Origin: Halomonas sp. JB37
GTDB taxonomy: Bacteria > Pseudomonadota > Gammaproteobacteria > Pseudomonadales > Halomonadaceae
DNA length: 64,000 nt
Direction of reading: 5' to 3'
Assembly (NCBI RefSeq): GCF_002332255.1
Contig: NZ_NRGW01000001.1
Span: 1,798,001-1,862,000, forward strand
Below, piece after piece: positions 8,369-17,200 of the stretch. Under the pieces are notes generated by a model. The model ran no database searches. It was not told the origin of the DNA and saw only the letters and a list, made by a program, of their open reading frames with translations. How positions within the stretch are numbered: the stretch's first letter is position 1; every line of letters begins with the position of its first letter. The position numbers were made by a program, and so were the translations under genes.

Positions 8369-8402
8369 GAACTAGTATAAAAGTCAAACAAAATACTAGT
8401 TC
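8369..8402. promoter_or_regulatory. Perfect inverted repeat in the cellulose operon promoter region
   Basis: Arms GAACTAGTAT (8369-8378) and ATACTAGTTC (8393-8402) are exact reverse complements, separated by 14 AT-rich bases. Each arm contains the palindrome ACTAGT; the two centres are 24 bp apart. It lies 105-138 bases upstream of the first bcs gene, within a 200-base AT-rich gap. A TTGAAG (8355) / TATAAA (8376) pair with a 15-base spacer overlaps it, so the repeat could be an operator. A simple RNA hairpin without a following T-run is the alternative. Confidence 0.5.
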
Positions 8403-8506
8403 TGAAGTATGAGTACATTTTCTTAAATAATGGAATGTGACCATAACGATACATTAATCTTCAGCTGAGCCGATAGCTACGGCTAGAGAGAGGTTATAAC
8501 AAAGGC

Positions 8507-8935
8507 ATGGAGAAGAGCATAGACATTGGTGTGTTGAGCGAGCAGTTCGGGGCGGATTTTGAGTATCAGCAATTTAGGTCTGACGAGGCTTATTCACACG
8601 ATCAGCAGCGTTGGAAATTGCTTGATGGGATTGCCAAGCAAGCGCCGGGCGCCTCGCCAAAAAGCGTTGAGAGGTCTAGGCCTATTGCTGTGCCTCCGGT
8701 TTATGCCCAGGAGCGTGAACAGCCGCCGGTGCAGCAGGCGGTGCCGTATCGACTAGAAAATAAACAACCGACATCAGGTGTTGATGCTTCTCACCAGCAC
8801 CCGGTTGACAAGCCAGCAACGCAGCGTTCTTTTGGCCATTTATTTCAGTCTTATACAGATAGTAATGATGATGCTCAAAGTAATCACCGTCAGGGAACAT
8901 CGCTAAAAGCGTTGATAAGGCAAATCAATAAATGA
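8507..8935 (+). CDS. BcsR-like domain with proline-rich tail (cellulose synthesis accessory)
   Basis: 142-residue first gene of the cellulose operon. Residues 5-44 (DIGVLSEQFGADFEYQQF...QRWKLLDGIA) align with the short E. coli BcsR pattern DIxxLxxxFxxxxxxY...RWPLLxxxA, allowing one gap. BcsR binds BcsQ and supports assembly of the synthase. The rest is Pro/Gln-rich and ends in FGHLFQSY...SLKALIRQIN, a layout resembling the proline-rich BcsO/BcsP proteins. So it may combine BcsR and BcsP-like functions in one chain. It overlaps bcsQ by four bases, which fits a BcsR-BcsQ complex. Start: AAAGG is only one base from the ATG and GAGAGG is further away, so the start is not firmly fixed. Confidence 0.6.
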   Translation: MEKSIDIGVLSEQFGADFEYQQFRSDEAYSHDQQRWKLLDGIAKQAPGASPKSVERSRPIAVPPVYAQEREQPPVQQAVPYRLENKQPTSGVDASHQHPVDKPATQRSFGHLFQSYTDSNDDAQSNHRQGTSLKALIRQINK

Positions 8936-9714
8936 CGCTTATTTGTGTTGCCTCTCCTAAAGGGGGAGTTGGTAAAACAACGTTGACTGCTAATCTTGCT
9001 TACACTTTGCAACGCCAAGGTTTAAATGTCACTGTCATTGACTTTGATAGCCAAGATGCATTGAAGCTTCACTTCGGTATTGCTTTTAATGATGCTCAAG
9101 GCTATGTCGTTGAAGCCGCGTCTACTCCCTATTGGGGTGAAATGGCCCGAACAACGGCAAGCGGCATTGACGTGCTTGCCTATGGCTGTACAACTAGAGA
9201 GCAGCGCCATCGCTTCGAAACGTTTCTTGCCAATGATCCAAGAGCCCTATATCAAGCGCTTAGCGGCTTTTATAACTCCCCAAACGATGTGCTGTTAGTT
9301 GACTTGCCGCCAGGGCACTCCGTAGCACTAGAGGCTGTTTGCCAGTTAAAGCCACTGTGCATCACTATGCTGATGGCCGATAGCGCCTCTTTGGCCGTTC
9401 TACCCTCTATTGAAAGTGGTGGCTTTTATCCTGATACCATTGGCAGGCATTTGTACTATGTCGCCAATCAGCTAGACCTTCGTAATGACCTAAGTCGCGA
9501 CGTATACGCGCTTTTAAAAGAGCGTTTGAAGGCATCACTGCTAGGGGCGGTTCACCGTGACGCAGCAGTGTCCGAAGCACACGCACTGCAGGTTTCTGTG
9601 CTGCAACATGCGTATACCTCTGCGGTTGTTAATGATATTGAGGCTATCGCCCATAATCTCATTCGTTTAATGCAAGATGCCGAGCTATCTCAAGTACGCA
9701 AAGAGGGTGAATAA
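8932..9714 (+). CDS. bcsQ: Cellulose biosynthesis protein BcsQ (MinD/ParA-like ATPase)
   Basis: 260-residue SIMIBI-class ATPase of the BcsQ (YhjQ) family, involved in polar localisation and assembly of the cellulose synthase complex. The deviant Walker A K10-G-G-V-G-K-T-T is at the N-terminus, with VIDFDSQDALKLHFG and LLVDLPPGHS as the following nucleotide-binding motifs. Typical length is about 250. It overlaps the preceding gene by four bases and its stop overlaps the BcsA-B start by one base, so the three products are likely made in step. Confidence 0.92.
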   Translation: MTLICVASPKGGVGKTTLTANLAYTLQRQGLNVTVIDFDSQDALKLHFGIAFNDAQGYVVEAASTPYWGEMARTTASGIDVLAYGCTTREQRHRFETFLANDPRALYQALSGFYNSPNDVLLVDLPPGHSVALEAVCQLKPLCITMLMADSASLAVLPSIESGGFYPDTIGRHLYYVANQLDLRNDLSRDVYALLKERLKASLLGAVHRDAAVSEAHALQVSVLQHAYTSAVVNDIEAIAHNLIRLMQDAELSQVRKEGE

Positions 9715-12700
9715 TGAAAACCCTTATGTATAAAGCGTGGATCGCTCTATTACTACTTCTTTGTACCCCTGTCATGTTAATTGTTGTTACAACGCCGATG
9801 ACGTTGAATAACCAACTGGCCTTTGGGGGCGTTACCGCTGTTTTTTTATTAATCATGGGGCAGGTCGATTCTCCACGCATACGTTTAGCAATGGCATTAG
9901 TAACCGTCATGACGGCAACTCGCTATCTCTATTGGCGGGTAACTGAAACGCTCATTACGGATGGTTTTATAGAGCCGATATTGAGCTTTGGGCTATTGGC
10001 GGCAGAAGGTTACTGCTGGGTTGTCTTGGTGCTGAGCTTCTTTCAGTCGGCGTGGTTGCTTGATCGTAAAGTTGTCCCACTGCCTAAAGACATCACTAAG
10101 TGGCCAACGGTAGACGTATATATTCCGACGTATAACGAAAGCTTAGACGTAGTTCGTGATACTGTTTTGGCAGCGCAAAATATTGACTATCCAGCTGATA
10201 AAGTAAATGTTTATCTTTTAGATGATGGTAAGCGAGCTGAGTTTAGCGCTTTCGCATCTCAGGCGGGCGTTGGATATATTACTCGCACAGATAATAAGCA
10301 TGCGAAAGCGGGTAATTTAAATAATGCGCTCCAGAAAACGTCCGGCGAGCTTATTTGTATTTTTGACTGTGACCATATTGCCACGCGGGCTTTTTTACAG
10401 GCGACGGTGGGCTCTTTTCTTGTTGATCAGAAGCAAGCACTTATACAGACGCCCCATCATTTTTATTCGCCTGATCCCTTTGAACGGAATTTAGTCAGTG
10501 GCCGGGAAGTGCCACACGAAGGTGAGCTTTTTTATGGTCCTATTCAAAAGGGCAATGACTATTGGAATGCAGCCTTTTTTTGTGGCTCGTGTGCAGTTAT
10601 TCGGCGCAGTGCACTAGAGGAAATAGGTGGGTTTGCGGTTGAAACAGTCACAGAGGATGCGCATACCGCATTAAAACTACAAAGAAAAGGATGGTCTACC
10701 GCTTACTTAGGCATACCCCTTGCCGCTGGGTTAGCGACGGAACGACTAGCGTTGCATATTGTTCAGCGTGCGCGTTGGGCACGGGGTATGACGCAGATAT
10801 TACGGCGTGATAACCCCCTGTTAGGCCGAGGGTTGAGCATTCCTCAGCGGCTCTGCTATTTAAGCGCGATGTTGCACTTTCAGTTTCCGTTAGTGCGCTT
10901 TATTTTTTTAACGGCCCCGTTGGCTTACATGCTGTTTGGACTCAATATTATTCAAGCATCGCCTCAGGCCGTTGCTGTCTATGTACTTCCTCACTTATTT
11001 GCAGCCGTTTATACCAATGCGAAGCTGGTAGGGCAGTATCGCTACACGTTCTGGAATGAAATATATGAAACGGTTTTAACCTTTCATTTGCTCAAGCCTT
11101 CTCTTGTAACATTGTTTAACCCCAATCGAGGCAAGTTTGATGTCACGGAAAAAGGTGGGCGACTCGAGCAAAGCTTTTTTGATTTTAATGTGACGCGGCC
11201 TCATCTGTTTTTACTGGCATTACTGGCTGCGGGCCTAGTATGGGGTGTCGTACGCTTAGTTTGGTGGAATCCTGAAGGTGAGCAAGTAAGCGTATTGCTG
11301 TTTAACGTAGCATGGGCCTCATTTAGCGCAATTTTTCTGATGGCGGCGATCGCTGTTGGCAGCGAACAAAAGCAGGTGCGTGAGTACGTACGAATCAAGT
11401 TAAGCCGGCCTGTGGTATTACATCTCTCTGGCGGTTACACGCTGTCGTCTACGACGCAAAATTTGTCTATGGGTGGTATGCAGCTTGCTGCAGTGGCTGG
11501 CTTTTCAAAGGATGCGCGGATTGACTTTATCGAAATGGAGTTCGATGGTAATCCGATCCTATTTCCTGTGCACATAGTAAGCCGTGATGAACAGCATATA
11601 CGTCTGCGGTTTGGTACGTTAAATGTGGTTCAGCGCCGCCAGTTAGTGAAGCTTGTCATGGGTCGTGCAGATGCTTGGATACAGAAACGCAAGCTTCCCC
11701 ACGACCAGCCACTGCGTTCGATGTGGACTGTCATTCGCGCCGTCACGGGGCTTTTTTTCCGCAACTGGAAGGAGCGACGTTTATTTGCCGGTGGTGGCGA
11801 AAGTACAAGCAAAGCACGCCAAGCAGATGCACGTTCTGGTAGTTCTGCATCGATGGCAACGGCTGCTACAGCGATATCCACACCTGTCTCCACCTGGGTA
11901 TGGCGAATGGTTCTCGTCGCGTTGATTATGGTAGGCATCATGTCTACCCAGCGAGCATGGAGCCAATCACTAGATGTTCAGGCCGCTAGGCCGTTAATGC
12001 TAGAGATGTTGCCAAGCGAGGCTGCGACGTTGCCTGATGTCGCGGTGAATGCTCGGGGCAGCTTGGCTTTCAATATGCCCGTGGAGACTCGGGAACGAAT
12101 TTATCCACTGTTGCAGCGTATCGATGAAGGCGAGCCTGAACCACTTCGCATTCAGGGAAACGGCGCTCAGGCGGGTATCGAGTTTTCTTTGCGTAGTGAT
12201 GAAGTATCTACCGGCGCTGTGCTGCACTTAGATATACGTTATTCAGATGCTCTTTTAGAGGGACTTAGCCGATTTGACGTTACCCTGAATGGCATTGTCA
12301 TCGAGACACTCGAACTTGATCGGTTTACGGCTGAGCACCTAGTAGCTGAAGTCGCGATTCCGCCTGAGCTAATCATTACCTACAACACACTATTGCTAAG
12401 CGTAGCCGGCCAAACACTCGAACAATGTAATAATTTGCTCAGCGAAGATATTTGGGTCGAGGTTTTACCAAGCTCGACGCTCAACGTGAATGTTCAGTCG
12501 TTACCTCCACTTAACGGGTTAGCCAATTTACCTGCCCCTTTCGCTGATGCAGCCGACATGGAGCGGCTAGTATTGCCTTTCATTATGCCCTCTATGCCTT
12601 CAGAAACGCTACTGAGTACCAGCGCAATATTAGCATCGTATTTTGCGATTAAAGCGGATTTTAGAGGTGCTGACTTCCCCGTTCATCATACTCAGATACC

Positions 12701-14240
12701 GGATCAACATGCGGTCGTAATAGGAACTCCCGAACAAATGCCTTTAGGAGTAGAGCTGCCGAGCATTGAGGGCCCTACCTTACTTCAACTGGCTAATCCT
12801 AATAATGCTATGTATCGGTTATTGATCGTCACGGGAGTAACAGAGCAAGACGTAAAAAGCGCCGCTGCATATCTAGCCCACTATCAAGAGCGTTTAAGCG
12901 GCGATAGTGAAACGGTAAGTGCGCCCCAGCTAGCTCTTAGAGAGGCCTATGATGCACCTAACTGGCAGGCGCTTAATGAGCCGATCTATCTTGATAAAAT
13001 GGCTGGTGAGAATGAAATGCTCGGTGAGGGTATTCGCCCATCGCCGCAAAATTATAGCTTTCGCCTGCCCCCAAACATGCATTTATGGCCGGGTGATAAT
13101 GTAACGTTAGAAGTGGGCTATGAGTTCCCGCGTGGCGAATGGCTAAACGAAGATGAGTCACGACTGGAGATTGCTCTTAACGGCACTTATCTAGCCTCTT
13201 TACCCGTTGAGAAGCGTTCTTTAGCCTGGGAAGCTTGGCGCTTTCTGGGAAATGATATTCGTAAAGAGCGCGCTACGTTACGCATTCCCCAGGAAAAGTT
13301 ATACGGTAATAACCAGCTCAGCTTTTATTTTAATATGGCAGTGAACATGCCGGAAAATGGATGTGAGCTTGGCCTTCCTGATCGAATTGAAACGCGCCTG
13401 TACCCTGATTCTTATTTGGATATGAGCGATGCACAGTATTTTGCAGCACTGCCAGAGCTCTCATACTGGCTAAGTGCGGGCTTTCCCTTTACACAGTGGG
13501 CCGATTTGTCCCACACGACGCTGCTGCTTGCCACTGAACCTGATGCCGTTGAGATTAGTACCGCGCTTGGGCTCATTGGGCGCATGGGGGCCTCTACGGG
13601 ATACCCCAGTCTGGCACTGGATGTGCGCAAGGGGCTAACGCTTAACGACAACTTGTCAGAGCGCGATATATTGGTTGTTGCGCGTGCTGATCAGTTGGAG
13701 CGTAGTGAGCTTAATGGTTTTCTTGGGCCTTTCAGTATTGAGCAAGGAGCTTTACGCGTCACGCCTTTGAACTTAGTGACTAGATTAAATCTTTGGGCAC
13801 AAGCCCAGTGGGGACGAGATACCGAGCGTGCTCGCAATAGGATTGGCAGCCAGTCCCCTAAACAGATATTACTAGGCGTTCGGTCACCGCTGAACCCCAC
13901 GCGAAGCATTATCGTAGCCACTGCTTTTCATGATGAAGGCATGCGCACGCTACCGGCCGTGATTGATCAGCCCCAAGTTAGTCGTCAAGCCGTGGGGGAT
14001 TTAGTCATGGTGTCGCCGAGCCAAGAGGTCAGTGCTTATCAGGTTGGGCCGCGGACGCCTCGAGGTGAAATGGTCTGGCATCGTCTTATCCGCTGGTACA
14101 CCGGCCAATACATTATTCCCATGTTATTAGCTATGGGCATTGTTCTGCTTTTACTGTCCGGACTTCTTTATAGCACTCTCAAACGCCGAGCACTGCGTCG
14201 AGCAAATGCTGGTAGCAAAACGCACTCAGGCGGAGAATAA
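9714..14240 (+). CDS. bcsAB: Fused cellulose synthase: BcsA catalytic subunit plus BcsB periplasmic subunit
   Basis: 1508 residues, uninterrupted. Residues 1 to about 690 are BcsA, a GT2 glycosyltransferase polymerising UDP-glucose to beta-1,4-glucan while translocating it: DDG at 170-172, FDCDH with D218/D220, FFCGSC, TED 313-315, QRARW 351-355. A PilZ domain follows with R556xxxR560 and N583-x-S-x-x-G588, so the c-di-GMP site is intact. After a Gly/Ser/Ala/Thr-rich linker (about 690-730) comes a signal-anchor-like hydrophobic segment (732-750), the BcsB periplasmic carbohydrate-binding/flavodoxin-like modules, and a C-terminal tail anchor (YIIPMLLAMGIVLLLLSG). Separate BcsA and BcsB are usual; the fusion resembles AcsAB of Komagataeibacter (about 1550 residues). 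Retaining the internal membrane segment keeps the BcsB part periplasmic. Confidence 0.95.
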   Translation: MKTLMYKAWIALLLLLCTPVMLIVVTTPMTLNNQLAFGGVTAVFLLIMGQVDSPRIRLAMALVTVMTATRYLYWRVTETLITDGFIEPILSFGLLAAEGYCWVVLVLSFFQSAWLLDRKVVPLPKDITKWPTVDVYIPTYNESLDVVRDTVLAAQNIDYPADKVNVYLLDDGKRAEFSAFASQAGVGYITRTDNKHAKAGNLNNALQKTSGELICIFDCDHIATRAFLQATVGSFLVDQKQALIQTPHHFYSPDPFERNLVSGREVPHEGELFYGPIQKGNDYWNAAFFCGSCAVIRRSALEEIGGFAVETVTEDAHTALKLQRKGWSTAYLGIPLAAGLATERLALHIVQRARWARGMTQILRRDNPLLGRGLSIPQRLCYLSAMLHFQFPLVRFIFLTAPLAYMLFGLNIIQASPQAVAVYVLPHLFAAVYTNAKLVGQYRYTFWNEIYETVLTFHLLKPSLVTLFNPNRGKFDVTEKGGRLEQSFFDFNVTRPHLFLLALLAAGLVWGVVRLVWWNPEGEQVSVLLFNVAWASFSAIFLMAAIAVGSEQKQVREYVRIKLSRPVVLHLSGGYTLSSTTQNLSMGGMQLAAVAGFSKDARIDFIEMEFDGNPILFPVHIVSRDEQHIRLRFGTLNVVQRRQLVKLVMGRADAWIQKRKLPHDQPLRSMWTVIRAVTGLFFRNWKERRLFAGGGESTSKARQADARSGSSASMATAATAISTPVSTWVWRMVLVALIMVGIMSTQRAWSQSLDVQAARPLMLEMLPSEAATLPDVAVNARGSLAFNMPVETRERIYPLLQRIDEGEPEPLRIQGNGAQAGIEFSLRSDEVSTGAVLHLDIRYSDALLEGLSRFDVTLNGIVIETLELDRFTAEHLVAEVAIPPELIITYNTLLLSVAGQTLEQCNNLLSEDIWVEVLPSSTLNVNVQSLPPLNGLANLPAPFADAADMERLVLPFIMPSMPSETLLSTSAILASYFAIKADFRGADFPVHHTQIPDQHAVVIGTPEQMPLGVELPSIEGPTLLQLANPNNAMYRLLIVTGVTEQDVKSAAAYLAHYQERLSGDSETVSAPQLALREAYDAPNWQALNEPIYLDKMAGENEMLGEGIRPSPQNYSFRLPPNMHLWPGDNVTLEVGYEFPRGEWLNEDESRLEIALNGTYLASLPVEKRSLAWEAWRFLGNDIRKERATLRIPQEKLYGNNQLSFYFNMAVNMPENGCELGLPDRIETRLYPDSYLDMSDAQYFAALPELSYWLSAGFPFTQWADLSHTTLLLATEPDAVEISTALGLIGRMGASTGYPSLALDVRKGLTLNDNLSERDILVVARADQLERSELNGFLGPFSIEQGALRVTPLNLVTRLNLWAQAQWGRDTERARNRIGSQSPKQILLGVRSPLNPTRSIIVATAFHDEGMRTLPAVIDQPQVSRQAVGDLVMVSPSQEVSAYQVGPRTPRGEMVWHRLIRWYTGQYIIPMLLAMGIVLLLLSGLLYSTLKRRALRRANAGSKTHSGGE

Positions 14241-14242
14241 CC

Positions 14243-17200
14243 ATGCGTACGCCCGTACCAACGTTAATGAAATTAAAAAATCGGCTTTTGCTGAGTGCCT
14301 TAGTTAGCTGTGCGCCGATGACGGCAGCATGGGGACAGGAAAACTCGCAGTCGGCCTTAGATGCTTTATTGCGCCAAGCTGATTTTTGGCAGGAAAATCA
14401 GCGTCCTGACTTAGCGCGCCAAGCGCTTGAGCGCTATCTTGCCGGGCGGCCTGATGACCCCGAAGTGCTTTACAGGCTAGCGCGCCAAGCAGTGATAGAT
14501 GACCAGCCCGATCAAGTAGCGCAGTGGACGCAGCGATTGGAGCAGGCGTCACCTAATAGCCAGTACTTGATTGAGTTAGACCAATTGCAGCAGGGCAATC
14601 AATTAGACACAACGCAGTTGAATCGCGCCCGTCAGCTAGCACGCGCGAATCGCTATGAAGAGTCGGCATCGGCATATCGCTCTTTATTTGGTGGCGATAC
14701 GCCTCCCCGCGGTCTCGCCGTTGAGTACTATCAAACACTGGCTGGTGGCACTGATGCCCAATGGCGAGAAGCGCGTGATGGCCTGCGCCAGTTTAGTGAC
14801 GACTATCCTACTGATGCTCCTTTAAAGCGTGCATTGAGCGAAGTATTAACCTATCGCGAAGGTACTCGCCGTGAGGGTATTAGCCAACTGGCTCAGTTAG
14901 CGCGACAAGGCGGCTCTGAAGCCGTTGCTGCAAGAAGCGGCTGGCGGCAAGCGCTGCTGTGGTTAGAAGCCACGCCGGCTGATGAAACGCTTTATCAGGT
15001 TTATGCGCAGGTTAATCCAGACGATAACGACGTGCCCCAGCATTTTGAAGATTCAACTGCTCAGAATACACGCGCCGTAGGTTTCACAGCCTTACAGGCG
15101 GGGCAACTGGGAAGTGCCGAAGAGTCATTTCGGCAGGCGTTGGAAGAAAATCCACAAGATGCTGAGGCGAAAGGTGGATTAGGGCTCATATTGCTGCGTA
15201 GGCAGCAGTTTGCTGAAGCCAGAGGCCTGCTGTCACAAGCTATGGATCAGGCGCCAGAGCGGCGAGAGCAGTGGGCCGCCGCGTATCAAAGTGCGGCCTT
15301 TTATGCTCGCTTAGGTGAGGCGCGTCGTTTAGCGGCAGCCAACAATCTTGACCAAGCACTTGGGCAAGTGCGGCCACTTACTCAGCAGAGCGGCGATGCT
15401 GGACGCGCCGCACGCTTGCTGGAAGCCGATATTTTGCGTCGTCAAAAGCGTTTAGATGCCGCAGAACAGGCTTATCGCGCCATGCTGGAAACGCGTCAAA
15501 GCGATGTTGACGCGCGAGTAGGACTCGTTCAAGTGCTTTCTGACAAAGGTGACTGGGCGGCTGCACAACAAATAGCTCAGGCGTTGCCGGAAAGCAGGCG
15601 CGCTCAGATGAGTGGGTTAGCCACGGCCCAAGTAGAAGCGCTGCGCCTTCAAGCGCGCCAGCAAGATGATTTTGGCGCGGAAACGGCACTTCGAGAAGCA
15701 CTCGAGCTGGTGCCTAACAACCCTTGGGCGCGCCTTGATCTAGCTCGTTTGCTGGCGGGGCAATCGCGCCCAGATGAAGCGCAGGTGTTGATGAGGCCCT
15801 TTCTTGCAAGTGATGCCTCGCTAGATCAGCGTTATGCCGCAGCGCTGTTTGCGTCGGAGCAGGGGCGTTGGTCGGAAACCCAGCGACTGCTGTCGAATAT
15901 ACCGTCAGATTCGCTAACAGTTGAGATGACGTCTCTGCAGCAACGGGCTCAGATCCAGCAGCCTCTGAATCAGGCATTAGCGCAGCTAGAGCAAGGAAAT
16001 AAGTCTGCAGCGATTGCCTCACTGCAGCAACTTTATCTGCGTTCTGAAGGGGCCGGCCTTACGCCTAGCCAGGTTAGTCAAATTGCGGGGGCTTTGTCAG
16101 AAGCGGGTGCTAAAAGTGAGGCTTTACGCTGGGTAGAGCGCGATTTAGCACGTGGTATTGATGAACAAATACCCAATGATTATATCAATCATACGCTGGT
16201 GATGGCTCAGGCCGGTCGATCTGACGCTGCCCAGCAATTGCTCAATCGTTTAGCCGCTTCTCCTCAGTGGCGTGAGGATTCCAACGCCTTGGCCGCTGAG
16301 CGTGGTTTAGCCATTATTAAAGCCGATCAGTTGCGTCAGAGTGGCCGTTTAGCCAGCGCTTATGACGTGTTGGCAGAGCCGATGCAGCAGTCGCCAGATG
16401 ACGAGGACTTGTTGTTGGCGATGGGGCGTTTATACGCTGAAGGTGATCGTCAAGCCCAAGCTGAGCAGATATATACCTATGTGCTCACGCGTCACCCTGA
16501 AAGTGAGCAGGCGTTGCAGGGAGCGGTGCAGACGGCACTTGCTAACAATCGCTCGCGCCAAGCAAGTCAGCTTCTGAGTCGTTATGGACCCGAGCAACAA
16601 ACCCCCGATACCTTACTGCTCAGCGCCCAGGTCGCTAGGGCTAATGGCGAAAGCTTAAAAGCGCTCGCCTTACTCAGCCAAGCTCGCCAGCGGTTAAGTG
16701 GACAAGAAGACGGTGCGGCGGCCCTTGTACAGAGGCAAAACCCGTTTACCGACAGATCGCAAGGTGCGCGTGCGTCACAACGACCTAACTGGTTGCCGGG
16801 CGCTAGTCGTGAGGTCAGTTATGACATCGCAATGACTGAATCGGAAGCGTTGACGCCATCTACCAGCCAGCAGATAGATGAGCTTTCTCGCCAGATCAGG
16901 CGTGAGAGAGCGCCAACGGTGGCCACTGAATTCGCCTTTAACCTGCGTGATGGCGAGAGCGGCCTTAGTCGACAGGACCGTGTCGAAGCCCCCGTGCGCT
17001 TTTCACTAATGCCGTTTGGAGAAGGGCGTTTTGAGATAGCCGTAACCCCAACTCAGGTAACCGCCGGCATGCCTGAAGGCGATGCTTTGCGTCGCTACGG
17101 GCGTAGCGGGCTCGCGGAAAGTGCTGCTTCTCTCAATGAATCGCTTAGCGGTGTGACTCCGATTCTGGACCAAATTCAGACTACCGTTACTAATTTCTTC

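Noticed and set aside
9714-14240. BcsA-BcsB fusion as a sequencing artefact
   Set aside because: The frame is continuous and the linker has composition of a natural flexible linker with the BcsB leader intact; the overlap-coupled neighbours also keep frame. Not excluded by experiment, but there is no sign of a frameshift.
15378-16022. Long open frames antisense to bcsC (15378-15701 and 15714-16022)
   Set aside because: They lie opposite TPR coding sequence with its regular codon pattern, have no ribosome site and give unrecognisable protein. Similar antisense frames over ybbP (21977-22336) and the patatin gene (25744-26067) were rejected for the same reason.
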